From the NCBI RefSeq assembly GCF_021532375.1, contig NZ_JAKGAP010000059.1:1-44496 (forward strand): a stretch of DNA of 44,496 nucleotides, written 5' to 3'. Below the pieces are notes generated by a model that saw only the letters and a list, made by a program, of their open reading frames with translations, had not been told where the DNA came from and made no database searches. A program made the position numbers and the translations under genes. The DNA comes from Paenibacillus alkaliterrae (GTDB lineage: Bacteria > Bacillota > Bacilli > Paenibacillales > Paenibacillaceae). Positions 1 to 9,200 of this stretch are shown piece by piece. Numbering within the stretch: position 1 is the first letter of the stretch; each line of letters starts with the position of its first letter.

Positions 1-88
1 ACACCCTTGCTCTTGGCTAGTGGTTGGCAACTACAAGCCCCCACAGTGGACTTTCACCACCTAGTTAATCGCCATGCGTGGCGCACAC
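1..88 (-). mobile_element. Group IIC intron, 5' end (partial, runs off the left edge)
   Basis: Read on the minus strand from 88 downwards, the sequence starts GTGTGCGCC, then GGCG closing a small stem, then GGTGGTGAAAGTCCACT, and near the edge AGCCAAGAGCAAGGGTGT. This order and spacing match the start of bacterial group IIC introns as I remember them (the Oceanobacillus iheyensis intron begins GUGUGCCC, has GGGUGAGAGUCCC, then AGCCUAACGCAAGGGUGU). The first intron base follows directly after the T-tract of an intrinsic terminator, the typical group IIC target. Only 88 bases of domain I are visible; the rest, including any reverse transcriptase/maturase gene, would lie left of the window. No protein in this stretch looks real. 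Confidence 0.8.
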
Positions 89-117
89 AAAAAAACACCC
101 CGGTACAGGGGTGTTTT
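89..117 (-). terminator. Intrinsic terminator of the rpsU-yqeY operon
   Basis: Perfect stem AAAACACCCC (92-101) with GGGGTGTTTT (108-117) and a six-base loop, followed on the minus strand by a run of seven T (89-95). It lies 18 bases after the yqeY stop. The group IIC intron begins at the next base, 88. Confidence 0.92.
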
Positions 118-135
118 GTGAGTCCGAATGTATAG

Positions 136-579
136 TTACTTTAGAAGCTGCTGTACAAACTGATTTACTAGTTTACCATCAGCGCGTCCCTTTGTTTTAG
201 GCAAAAGGGCACTCATAACTTTTCCCATATCGGCTTTGGAAGAAGCACCGAGTTCATGGATGGTCTGCGTCACTATCTCTTGAATCTCTTCTTCAGTCAG
301 CTGTTCGGGAAGGTAACGACTAATAATTTCAATTTCCACAACAAGATCCGCAACTAAATCATCACGGCCGGCTTTTTTAAATTCTTGGAGGGAATCTTTA
401 CGTTGTTTGATTTCGCGACTCAAGATATCAAGCACTTCATTATCGTCCAAGGGACGCTTGAGATCGATTTCCAAGTTTTTCACTGACGCGCGCATCATAC
501 GAATAACGCTTAGTTTAAACTTGTCCTGAATCTTCATGGCTTGCTTCATATCGTCGGTCAATCTTTCGCTCAGGTTCAT
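136..579 (-). CDS. yqeY: GatB/YqeY domain protein
   Basis: A 147-residue protein of the YqeY family, which shares the helical C-terminal domain of the GatB subunit of glutamyl-tRNA(Gln) amidotransferase and is often called amidotransferase-like, although its exact role is not established. The full length is typical. Recognisable features are the start MNLSERLTDDMKQAMK, the central SRYLPEQLTEEEI segment and the C-terminal ADMGKVMSALLPKTKGRAD. The ATG at 579 has AGGAGG eleven bases upstream, and this ribosome binding site overlaps the TAG stop of rpsU, so the two genes are cotranscribed and probably translationally coupled. The pair rpsU-yqeY is conserved across Bacillales. Confidence 0.95.
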   Translation of the reverse strand: MNLSERLTDDMKQAMKIQDKFKLSVIRMMRASVKNLEIDLKRPLDDNEVLDILSREIKQRKDSLQEFKKAGRDDLVADLVVEIEIISRYLPEQLTEEEIQEIVTQTIHELGASSKADMGKVMSALLPKTKGRADGKLVNQFVQQLLK

Positions 580-594
580 TATGGAAGGATCCTC

Positions 595-768
595 CTAAAA
601 CTTTCTCTTACGCGCAGCCTCAGACTTTTTCTTGCGCTTTACACTTGGCTTTTCATAATGCTTGCGTTTTTTCACCTCAGCTAGAACTCCATCTTTAGCG
701 ATGGAACGTTTAAAGCGGCGAAGCGCAGCATCGATAGTTTCGTTTTTGCGAACTTTAGTTTCAGACAC
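595..768 (-). CDS. rpsU: 30S ribosomal protein S21
   Basis: A 57-residue basic protein that begins [20 protein letters not shown] and ends [12 protein letters not shown], the standard S21 sequence. S21 binds the small subunit near the anti-Shine-Dalgarno region and helps initiation. An open frame extends further upstream, but I place the start at the GTG at 768, because GGAGGGAGGG lies seven bases before it and homologs begin there. A consensus sigma-A promoter lies at 828-857. It is the first gene of the operon with yqeY. Confidence 0.95.
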   Translation of the reverse strand: MSETKVRKNETIDAALRRFKRSIAKDGVLAEVKKRKHYEKPSVKRKKKSEAARKRKF

Positions 769-827
769 CAGTTTTCCCTCCCTCCGAAACAGACCGTCCA
801 GAGCTAATACACGGTTTATCAAATTTC

Positions 828-857
828 ATTATATGTCAAACTAAAAGGCAGTGTCAA
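828..857 (-). promoter_or_regulatory. Sigma-A promoter of rpsU-yqeY
   Basis: TTGACA (852-857 on the minus strand), an 18-base spacer, then TATAAT (828-833). Both hexamers are perfect. The -35 box overlaps the stop codon of the HIT gene. The start of transcription should be near 820, which gives a leader of about 50 bases before the rpsU GTG. Confidence 0.88.
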
Positions 858-1207
858 CTTTGGATATCTCCCAATAATGGAGAAAGTTTTGCGCCTCCCA
901 GCAAATGAAGATGAAGGTGATAAACAACTTGTCCTCCGTCTTTGTTTACATTATTCACTAGGCGATATCCAGATTCCGCAATTCCATGTTCCTTCGCAAT
1001 TTGACGCGCCACTGCGAACATTTCCGCGATAAGCGGACCGTCCTCTTCCGTTACGTCATTCATTGTAGGGATATGTTTTTTGGGAATGATTAATATATGT
1101 ACGGGAGCAGCAGGCTGAATGTCGTTGAAAGCAAGTATTCTCTCATTCTCGAATACTTTTTTCGAAGGAATGGCACCTTCAATTATTTTGCAAAAAATGC
1201 AGTCCAT
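854..1207 (-). CDS. HIT family nucleotide-binding protein
   Basis: A 117-residue histidine-triad protein; the family hydrolyses or transfers nucleoside monophosphates (adenosine 5'-phosphoramidate is a common substrate). Evidence: an N-terminal CIFCKII zinc-type segment, the substrate loop FNDIQPAAPVHILIIPKKHI, and the C-terminal active site YHLHLHLLGG, where the H-x-H-x-H triad carries the nucleophilic histidine. I use the ATG at 1207, which has GGGGGTGA about six bases upstream; the open frame continues further up without a better start. Cytoplasmic. Its upstream neighbour on the same strand is an unknown 109-residue gene ending at 1329. Confidence 0.93.
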   Translation of the reverse strand: MDCIFCKIIEGAIPSKKVFENERILAFNDIQPAAPVHILIIPKKHIPTMNDVTEEDGPLIAEMFAVARQIAKEHGIAESGYRLVNNVNKDGGQVVYHLHLHLLGGAKLSPLLGDIQS

Positions 1208-1278
1208 AAGGTTCACCCCCTTTTCCGTTCTCCTCCTCTTATCATAACGAAAAAAAAGATCGCCGTCCAACAAGCATA

Positions 1279-1319
1279 TACGCCGGCGGGCAGACAGCTC
1301 CTGTCAGCCAACCGGCGTA
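1279..1319 (-). terminator. Hairpin after the 109-residue gene (weak terminator candidate)
   Basis: TACGCCGG (1279-1286) pairs with CCGGCGTA (1312-1319), and an inner CTGACAG/CTGTC pairing extends the structure. The following minus-strand sequence is only partly T-rich (TATATGCTTGTT), so termination strength is uncertain. Confidence 0.5.
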
Positions 1320-1328
1320 CGAGAAATT

Positions 1329-1658
1329 CTAGAAATAAGGCAGCAAAGATAAGGCTAATAATGCGGAAAGCGGGAACACCCGACGCACAAAGCGTCTGCG
1401 TGGAAAGTATGGATAAGGGTAAATCGGATAACCGTACGGCGGGTAACCGAATGACGGGTAACCGAATTGCGGAAGAAACGCCCTGTTATCCCCTTCGTTC
1501 ATCCCGCATGGTACAGCTAAGCATACGACCTCGTCGTCCACGTGCTCAAGGAATCCGTCGCAGCACCAGCCGTCATGCGTTTGCGCCAACACATAGCGGT
1601 GCTTATGATTTTCGCACAATTGTTTCATTTGCTGTTGATCTAAAACCGGATTTTCCAT
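1329..1658 (-). CDS. Unknown protein with Tyr/Pro/Gly-rich tail
   Basis: A 109-residue protein that I do not recognise. Residues 1-55 could form a small beta-rich domain (RYVLAQTHDGWCCDGFLEHV followed by DDEVVCLAVP), with two adjacent cysteines. Residues about 70-95 are repeats of the type G-Y-P (FGYPSFGYPPYGYPIYPYPY), then a basic cluster (PRRRFVRR) and a hydrophobic end. The composition recalls spore-coat or surface proteins, but that is inference only. The start is the ATG at 1658, with AGGAGG seven bases upstream; the open frame upstream of it has no better start. No signal peptide is evident. Confidence 0.75.
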   Translation of the reverse strand: MENPVLDQQQMKQLCENHKHRYVLAQTHDGWCCDGFLEHVDDEVVCLAVPCGMNEGDNRAFLPQFGYPSFGYPPYGYPIYPYPYFPRRRFVRRVFPLSALLALSLLPYF

Positions 1659-1730
1659 TTTATCTCCTCCTGTCAATTTATCATATTCACAGGTAGGCAT
1701 TTGGCTACTGCTTTCTGCGATGAAAATGCG

Positions 1731-2348
1731 CTACTTGGCAGCATGCGCTTCGAGCTGCTCCTTCACATGCTGTTGCAGTTGATCAACAAGCTCAATCCAA
1801 CCCGGTCCGCTGGACAGACGGATAACGGCAATGCGATTGTCACCGATGTTTGAATTAAAACCGCTCATTACGCCGGCCATTTTCTCCAAGGATGCTTTCA
1901 GTGAAAGCAAATATGCCTGATCTTCGTCGTTCAAAAGCCCCGAATAGCTGCCGATCGTTTGCAGAGCTGAATCGACATTTTTGACATAGGTTAATGTATG
2001 TTCAACATTCACTCCATCCTTACTTTCAGCCAGCCGTTCCGCTTCCGCGACTAATTCCACGAATTTAGACCCTTTCATTGAAGCTTTGCCTGCAAGGAAC
2101 TTTGCTTCCTGCCGATCTTCGAGCCGCTCGCTTTGCACGAGCGCATCGACCTGTCGAAGCAGCTCCTCGAAATAAAGTCTGGTTTCTATTGCCGCTGCAT
2201 AAATGGTTTGTCCGGCTTTAAATTTATTGTCCTGCCGATGCTGAAGAAATTGCGAGTAAAGAAATACGTTGCCGATTAAACTAAACACTAGTATAACAAG
2301 CGTAATCGGCAGTGCGATGGAGCGTTTGCCTGTTTGTTGTGGCTCCAA
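1731..2348 (-). CDS. Unknown membrane-anchored protein, TTG start
   Basis: About 205 residues. After a short basic N-terminus there is one transmembrane segment (IALPITLVILVFSLIGNVFL, about residues 11-30), then a long helical, charged region (YFEELLRQVDALVQSERLED and onwards) likely to lie outside the membrane. I do not recognise the family. The frame is open further up inside addA, but the best start is the TTG at 2346-2348: GGAGG lies seven bases before it, inside the last codons of addA, and the addA stop is only four bases upstream. That suggests translation coupled to addA. The role is unknown; position alone is not evidence for a repair function. Confidence 0.75.
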   Translation of the reverse strand: MEPQQTGKRSIALPITLVILVFSLIGNVFLYSQFLQHRQDNKFKAGQTIYAAAIETRLYFEELLRQVDALVQSERLEDRQEAKFLAGKASMKGSKFVELVAEAERLAESKDGVNVEHTLTYVKNVDSALQTIGSYSGLLNDEDQAYLLSLKASLEKMAGVMSGFNSNIGDNRIAVIRLSSGPGWIELVDQLQQHVKEQLEAHAAK

Positions 2349-2352
2349 CCCC

Positions 2353-5300
2353 CTAGCCTCCTTCTTTGCTGGAATTCGATTTGTTAAGCTGTACCGACTG
2401 TCCGCCGTCGAAGAAAAAGACATGGCTCTCATCTATTTTCCTTTTAAGAACGGACTCGACCGCTTCCGCGTACAGCTCAAGCTGAAAGCGGTGACGCTCA
2501 GCCGCCGCTTCCCATTGGTTCATCATAATACGGTCTGTTTTGTAATCGAGCAGCACGATTCCCTTTTTATCTTCAAATAGACAATCGATCACGCCTTGAA
2601 TCAAAATGGGCTCTGCAGCAAGCGTTACATCCGATTGCGGATATACGCGGTTAGCGGGAAACATGCAACTGAAAGGCACTTCTCGCCGTACCCAGTCAGC
2701 ACTCAGCATGCGCTGCCCCAGCTCGCTTCTGAAGAACGCAGCGACCGCACCTAAATCAATAACTTGTGACTGCTTTACTGTCAATATGCGTCTTTCAATC
2801 ATGCGGTCAATCGTCTGCTTTAGTTTCTCTTCATCCGGAGCTTCCGCTAAGGATACATGCTGCATGAGCAAGTGATTAACGGAACCCTTCTCCGCAGGGG
2901 TGAGGGAAACCTCCTCCATAAATGCGGGACGGCGCAAACGGAACGTATAGCCGCAAGGTGAAGGTTCTGTCTGTCCCGTCTTGTAGAGCCCAGGCTCTTT
3001 TTGTCCTCGAAGCTCCTCCAATGGAATGGCATCCTCGGGCGGTTCCGCATGCAATCTTTTCATTTCGGTAACAGACGTTTTCGCCGCAAGCGAAGCTGCC
3101 GTATGATAACGGTATTGCCATTCCAGGCGGGTGCGGAGTTCTTCATCCTGTTCAGTATTCTCCAGCAGAGACAGCGATGTTACGGCTTGTAATCGCTCTT
3201 GCATATCTGAATCCGGTTGATCCGCTTTCTCTAGCGCGGCTGCTGCATCTATTCCGAATAGGGAGGCGGGAACGATGCCCGCCTCCCATTGCGGACCGTT
3301 GCTTGTCACATCTGTCAGCCTCTCTCGTTCCGCCATCTGCCTTGCGGCAAGCGGGCCAAGCCAATCGATGAAGGACCGCGCGGATGCTACGCGAAAATCA
3401 GGCAGTCTTCCATGCGCATCGATAGACGAAAGCCAGCGCTTCAGCTTTTTAACCGCATCTGAAACGGTTCCGACTAGAAACATTTTCTCTTTAGGCCGTG
3501 TAAGGGCAACATACAATATACGCATTTCCTCGGCCAGCATTTCCATACGCATCGCTCTTCTTATCGAAAGATAAGGAAGCGTAGGATAGCTGATGCGTAA
3601 CGACGGATCTACAAATAGGGGACCGAAGCCTAGCTGCTTATGCTTCAAGAAAGCACTGCGGATATCCTGCTGATTAAACAGCTTTCCTAATCCGGCAACA
3701 AATACAACCGGAAATTCAAGTCCTTTGCTTTTGTGTATCGACATGATGCGAACGACGTCCTCCTGCTCCCCGAGCGCTCTTGCCGTTCCCAAATCGCCGC
3801 CGCTTTCGCGCATCCGTTCGATGAACCGAAGGAAGCGGAACAATCCGCGGAACGAAGTGGACTCGTATTGTCTGGCACGATCGTGGAGTGCGCGCAAATT
3901 CGCTTGGCGCTGCGTACCGCCGGGCAGCCCCCCGACGAAATCATAGTAGCCGGTCTCACGGTAAATTTCCCAAATCAAATTCGCTAATGATCCTTGCCGC
4001 GCCTCATTCCGCCAACGATCTAGGCTTTCGAGGAATAGAGATAGCTTTCCGCGCGATTCTTCCGCCATAAACAAATCTCCTGCCGCATGAAGCACGGCAT
4101 CGTAATAGGAAGCTTTCGCAGACAGAATCCGAATACGAGCCAAGTCCTCCGCATCAAGCGCAAATAAAGGAGATCGAAGTGCGGCAGCCAACGGTATATC
4201 CTGATACGGATTATCGATAATACGCAGCAGCGAAAGCATCGTCTCCACTTCTACCGCATCGAAATATCCGCTGCTAAGCTCCGCATAAGCCGGAATGCCA
4301 TTCGATTGCAGCTCTTCTATGATGATTGGCGCCCACTGCTGCGTTGCCCGCAGCAAAATAACGACGTCTCTCCACTGTAACGGCCTGCTTTCCCGGCGTT
4401 TGGCGTCGTAAACCTGGTAACCCCTATCAATAAGCGAACGAAGCTGCTGTGCAACCCAACGCGCCTCCAACTGCGCCGTCTTCAGCTCCGCTGCGGATTC
4501 CGCAGCGGAACTATTTTCTGTTAGCTGGCCATCCTCGTTTTGCTCCGTTAAATCCGCGTCTTCGCTTCCTTCTTCATCGCCCTCGTCCGCATCCGCTTTG
4601 TTCAACACGGCGAACTCGACTTGGCAGCTCTCTGCCGGTACGGGAATCGGGTAGGATGCCCCGCAAACGAGCTCGGCGCGTTTGTCATAATTCATTTCCG
4701 CCACATTCTCACGCATAATCGAACGGAAAACGGCATTAACGCCATCCACAACCTCCGAACGACTGCGGAAGTTACGAGCCAAATCGATTCGCAAGCCGTT
4801 AGCGAAAATATCCTCCGCTTGTCCGGCAGTGTCTTGCCTGGATAAATATGATTTGTATTTTTGCAGGAAAAGCTTCGGCTCGGCGAGGCGGAACCGGTAA
4901 ATACTTTGCTTGACGTCACCTACCATGAAGCGATTCCCTGCTCCGGGACGCTCGATCAATGAAACGATCGCTTCCTGAACCATATTCGTGTCCTGATATT
5001 CATCAAGCAATATTTCATCGAATTGCTGCTGAAACTCAAGCGCGGCCACCGAAGGGATCAAGCCGCCCGGCGTCGAGGACGGGTCACGCAGTATACGTAA
5101 GCAATAATGCTCCAGATCTCCAAAATCAAGCAAACCTTTGGCGCGCTTTGCCGCTTCGTAGCCTTGCCCGAATTCAACGACCAGCTCCGCCAGCGCTTTC
5201 ATAAGCGGCGCCAACTCTTGGAGTTCCTCCAAAAACTGCTCGGCCGTCCGGCCAAACAGCTCGTCGGCTAGAGTAGTAATCCATTTTTTGGCGCTGTCCC

Positions 5301-6240
5301 GCAGCTCCTTGGCCTGCTCCTGCAGAGACTTATCGTATTCATCGCCGCGCATCGCCTTCAGCTTGCCGAATTGAATCGACTGAAATGGTCCTATCCATGT
5401 CTCCCACGGCGACGTATGGACCATTTCAGAAAGGCCGTTTACGAGTTGCAGATCCTCGTCAAAGCTAGCTTCATACGGTGCCGGTCCTGAAGGCTGCCGC
5501 GTCAGCTCGAGCGCTTGGCGCAGCAGCGAGGCCGCTCCCTCCAGCGCAAGCTGGATATCCATTTGCAGGCTTTTAACCCAATCACTGCTTTGCAGTTGCT
5601 CCACGTTATCGATACCGAAAGCATTCGCCGTCTCCCGAAGCCAATGCTCCGGCCAAGGATGGCTTTGCGAGAAATCATATAGCTGCTGCACGAGACGGTA
5701 AAGCGGCTCGTCCCCCCGCTCGCCCCCATAGCGGTCTGCAAGGCGCAGAAACGCCCCTTCATCCCCGGCACCCTCGTACTTCTGTTCAAACAACTGATCC
5801 AGCACATCCAGCCGCATAAGCTCGCTCTCCGTCTCATTCGCGATCCGAAAGCCGGGATCAAGTCCGATCAACGGATAGTAGCGCCTTATGACATCGAGGC
5901 AGAAGGAGTGCAGCGTCGTAATCGAAGCCCGGTTCATCAGTGCGAGCTGACGGCGCAAATGCTCCGAATCCGGCTGCCGTTCGAGTTCCTTCTCGAGAGC
6001 AAGCCTGATCCGATCCTTCATCTCGGCAGCCGCTGCCTTCGTAAAAGTAGCAACGAGCAAGCGATCGACATCGGCATGAGCCGATATTTTGCGAATGATC
6101 CGTTCGACGAGAACGGCCGTTTTGCCTGATCCGGCAGCAGCTGCGACGAGTATATTGGATCCGCTAGTAACGATGGCATCCCATTGATCGTCTGTCCATG
6201 TCGAATTATCCGGCTTTGGCGAATCCATTGCAGTGTGCAT
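2353..6240 (-). CDS. addA: ATP-dependent helicase/nuclease subunit A
   Basis: A 1295-residue UvrD-type helicase fused to a C-terminal RecB-like nuclease, the large subunit of AddAB, which resects double-strand breaks and loads recombinase. Seen: Walker A AAGSGKT (about residues 35-41), the helicase motif DEYQDT (about 411-416), MVGDVKQSIYRFR, the late motif SIHKSKGLEFPVVF, and the nuclease centre GVIDCLFEDKKG with LLDYKTD (about 1215-1240). The length is near that of the family (roughly 1200-1300). The ATG at 6240 follows GGAGGGG; a second ATG four codons in is possible. It starts six bases after the addB stop, so addB-addA form one transcript. Confidence 0.97.
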   Translation of the reverse strand: MHTAMDSPKPDNSTWTDDQWDAIVTSGSNILVAAAAGSGKTAVLVERIIRKISAHADVDRLLVATFTKAAAAEMKDRIRLALEKELERQPDSEHLRRQLALMNRASITTLHSFCLDVIRRYYPLIGLDPGFRIANETESELMRLDVLDQLFEQKYEGAGDEGAFLRLADRYGGERGDEPLYRLVQQLYDFSQSHPWPEHWLRETANAFGIDNVEQLQSSDWVKSLQMDIQLALEGAASLLRQALELTRQPSGPAPYEASFDEDLQLVNGLSEMVHTSPWETWIGPFQSIQFGKLKAMRGDEYDKSLQEQAKELRDSAKKWITTLADELFGRTAEQFLEELQELAPLMKALAELVVEFGQGYEAAKRAKGLLDFGDLEHYCLRILRDPSSTPGGLIPSVAALEFQQQFDEILLDEYQDTNMVQEAIVSLIERPGAGNRFMVGDVKQSIYRFRLAEPKLFLQKYKSYLSRQDTAGQAEDIFANGLRIDLARNFRSRSEVVDGVNAVFRSIMRENVAEMNYDKRAELVCGASYPIPVPAESCQVEFAVLNKADADEGDEEGSEDADLTEQNEDGQLTENSSAAESAAELKTAQLEARWVAQQLRSLIDRGYQVYDAKRRESRPLQWRDVVILLRATQQWAPIIIEELQSNGIPAYAELSSGYFDAVEVETMLSLLRIIDNPYQDIPLAAALRSPLFALDAEDLARIRILSAKASYYDAVLHAAGDLFMAEESRGKLSLFLESLDRWRNEARQGSLANLIWEIYRETGYYDFVGGLPGGTQRQANLRALHDRARQYESTSFRGLFRFLRFIERMRESGGDLGTARALGEQEDVVRIMSIHKSKGLEFPVVFVAGLGKLFNQQDIRSAFLKHKQLGFGPLFVDPSLRISYPTLPYLSIRRAMRMEMLAEEMRILYVALTRPKEKMFLVGTVSDAVKKLKRWLSSIDAHGRLPDFRVASARSFIDWLGPLAARQMAERERLTDVTSNGPQWEAGIVPASLFGIDAAAALEKADQPDSDMQERLQAVTSLSLLENTEQDEELRTRLEWQYRYHTAASLAAKTSVTEMKRLHAEPPEDAIPLEELRGQKEPGLYKTGQTEPSPCGYTFRLRRPAFMEEVSLTPAEKGSVNHLLMQHVSLAEAPDEEKLKQTIDRMIERRILTVKQSQVIDLGAVAAFFRSELGQRMLSADWVRREVPFSCMFPANRVYPQSDVTLAAEPILIQGVIDCLFEDKKGIVLLDYKTDRIMMNQWEAAAERHRFQLELYAEAVESVLKRKIDESHVFFFDGGQSVQLNKSNSSKEGG

Positions 6241-6246
6241 TCCCCC

Positions 6247-9200
6247 TTACCCCTCCTCTAGCTGCTGCCAAATTTGTTCCTTGGAATGCTTGTTCAGCTT
6301 CCTGTATTCATTCCCTTCGAATTGTACGTCGAACTGGCAAACCGCTTTGTAATCGCAAAATTGACAAGGCGATTTGGCGCCAATGCGGTAAGGCTCTATC
6401 GACACTTCGCCTGCCTGTATGGAGCTGCCGATACGGGCAATCGTATTTCTGACGGAATGGCGCAGCACGTCCCATTGTTCATTCGTCACGACCGAGGAGC
6501 TGCTGTAAAAGCTTCCGTCGCGCTTTAACGCTACGGGCAGAAGCTCCGAATATCCGGTGTCAAGCTCATCGTCCATTAAATGCACCGTATCGGCATCGGC
6601 AGTTACGAGTCCTCGCATTTTGAAGCGTTTCAGCAATTTATTATTAACCTCTGAAGGATGGATACTGTTCGTTAGCACCATAAGCGGATTATGAACATGA
6701 AAATATAAAACGCCTGCCGGGGATGCCTGCTGCCCAAGCCATTCCGATGCATGCGTTACGAGCACATCGAGATAGGTGAGCATTTGCAAGGAAAGCCCAT
6801 ATGCAACCTCCTCGAGCCGCAGCTGCGTCGAGCTCGATTTATAGTCCATAACGCGCAGCAGCAAGCCTTGCTCCGACTCCGCCGCATCGACTCGGTCAAT
6901 TCTGCCGATGATCTCCATTTCTCCGCCGCCCGGGAGTGGAATCCGAAGTGACGGAAGCGTTCCTCCGGGACCAAAATCGACTTCCGTCCCAACTGGATGA
7001 AACTTCGCCCTTCTTGCATGCTCCCCAAGCATAAGAGCGGCCTGCCCGACAATCTCCTTCAGCTTGCGGGCAATATATTGAAATCTGCTGCTGCTCAGCA
7101 AAATTTGAGATTGAAGCTTCGGCGCAAGCTCATCGACTGTCATGGAGGCGGCAGCCTTCAGTTCGGAGGCGGGCATCTGCCCCCATCGCTGACCCAAACT
7201 AACAGCCAGTCTGCTCAAAGCGGCATGGAAGAGCTGACCTACGTCCGGCGCCTCCAACCGGTACAGCTTCCGTTCGCGCAGCTTCAAACCATGAATGGCA
7301 AAATGCTGAAACGGGCAGGATACGAAACGTTCTATGCGCGACACGCTAACTTGAAGCCTGGCGCCAAATAATTGCCTTGCGGTGCTCTTCGTTAAAAACG
7401 GCTCCTGATTCACGTAGGTTAGCGAGCCGGTCAGCAACTGAAGCTTATGCTGCCATTCCGGACGCACGGCAAACCAATTATAAATATCCCACCAAAAGGG
7501 AGCGATTGAAGCCCCCTGTCTCCATTTTCGGATGGCGGCAATCAAGTACGACAAGGTACTGCCCGGCTGGGAAACGAACATTCTTTGTTCCGCAACAGGC
7601 AGGCCAGGTGTCGGCTCAGCCGGAGCGCTTTGGACCGGAATACCGGGAAACAGCTGACGCAAATTTCGTACGATTTCGGATGGCAGCAGGCTTTTTCCTT
7701 CCTCGTCGGCCTGCGCCCAGCTAAGCCACAAATGACGGCTTGGCGTCGTTAACGCGTTATAAATCATGAAGCGCTCGTCCAGCAAACGGCGACGGACGCC
7801 CGGAGCCATGACAAGTCCAACCTCTGCAAGCTGTTCCCGCTCCGCTTCCGTTAAAATGCCGTCTTCCTTCACCCGCATCGGCATGATGCCATCATTCGCG
7901 CCAAGTACGTAGCAAACCTGTACGTAACCTGATCTCGTTCGATCCATGCTGCCTATTAATACTTGATCAAGCGCCGGCGGTACCGCAGCCAGCTTAAAGC
8001 TGTCAAGCCCCGCTTCTACCATGCCGGCGAACAATTCCGGCGATACCGCTTGATCCCCCGCTAATTCGACTAATTGGTCGAGCAGTTGCATGACGCTGTC
8101 CCACAGCTGTCGATGACTTCTTGCGCGCTGCGTTTCGCCTGCCTCCATATCCTGCAAACTCCACCGTTCCAGCCGGTCGGCCGCGTCTGATTGTTCAAGC
8201 AGACGATACAGCGCCGCGCACATGGACTGAACATCGTTTGCATTCTTCAACGCATCGCCGAAGCGACGCAGGGGCGATACGACCGCCTCTCTAGCCGCAA
8301 GCACGATTTCGAATTCACGCTGCGCCTTTTCGTTAACGGCGGTTTCAATTTCAGTATCGTCATCGAGCGACGCGGGTACTAACGGGTGCCAGCGCCGCTT
8401 ATCCAGCCACTTCCAGCCGTCGATACCAGCTGCCAGCGCGAAGTTCTCGAGCAGATCGAACCATTCCCGCGGAAAACTGTCGTCTGCCTTATACAGCATC
8501 TCTGTTTTGACGCATCGAAACACTGCATCATAACGCCAGCCAAACAATACGGTCTCCATTGCGGAGCGAATAAACTCAACTAAAGGATGATGAACGGCCT
8601 TCTCTTTCTGATCGACAAAAAACGGAATGCCGTAATCGGCGAAAATAAGAGCGATATAATCGGTATAATCCTCCGCGTTGCGGACCATCACGGCAACATC
8701 CCGCCAGCGAAGCCCATCCTTTTGCGCTCTGCGGACGATATCGCGCGCTGCTGCTTCGACCTCAGCACGCCGATTAGCCGCCGCATGCAGCGAAACGCCG
8801 CAACCGGGATGCTGCAGCTCCAGCAGCTTCTGATCCGGGATCAGCATCGGAATTCGATCATTGTAATGCTTTTCCAAATGCGCCAGCATAGGACTTTCCT
8901 TAAATCTAGCAACCCATTCGCTGTCAAGCACAATGGGAGACAATACCTCAGCCTCTTGGTTTGCAGCCAGCCCCATCAATTTGATATACGTTTCAGCGGT
9001 GGGGTGGAATAGCTCCAGCTCATGCGGCTGCTCTCCCGGCTCATAAATACGGTTAAGTGTAAGAGTGACGGTTACCTTCGCATCCGAGGTGGCCAATGCG
9101 CCAAGCGCTTCAAACTCGGCAGGCGTAAAGCCGTAGAAACCGTCGACCCAAATCTGCGCTCCTTGCATAGCGGCAGCGTTTGTGAAACCATTTTGCAAAT

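Noticed and set aside
1..129. A short plus-strand frame reading through the left edge (PTVDFHHLVNRHAW and so on)
   Set aside because: The same bases match a group II intron on the other strand, which explains why such peptide sequences recur in genomes; not a gene.
1097..1696. A 199-codon plus-strand frame over the HIT and 109-residue genes
   Set aside because: It crosses two minus-strand genes that have clear starts and a hairpin between; no recognisable domain.
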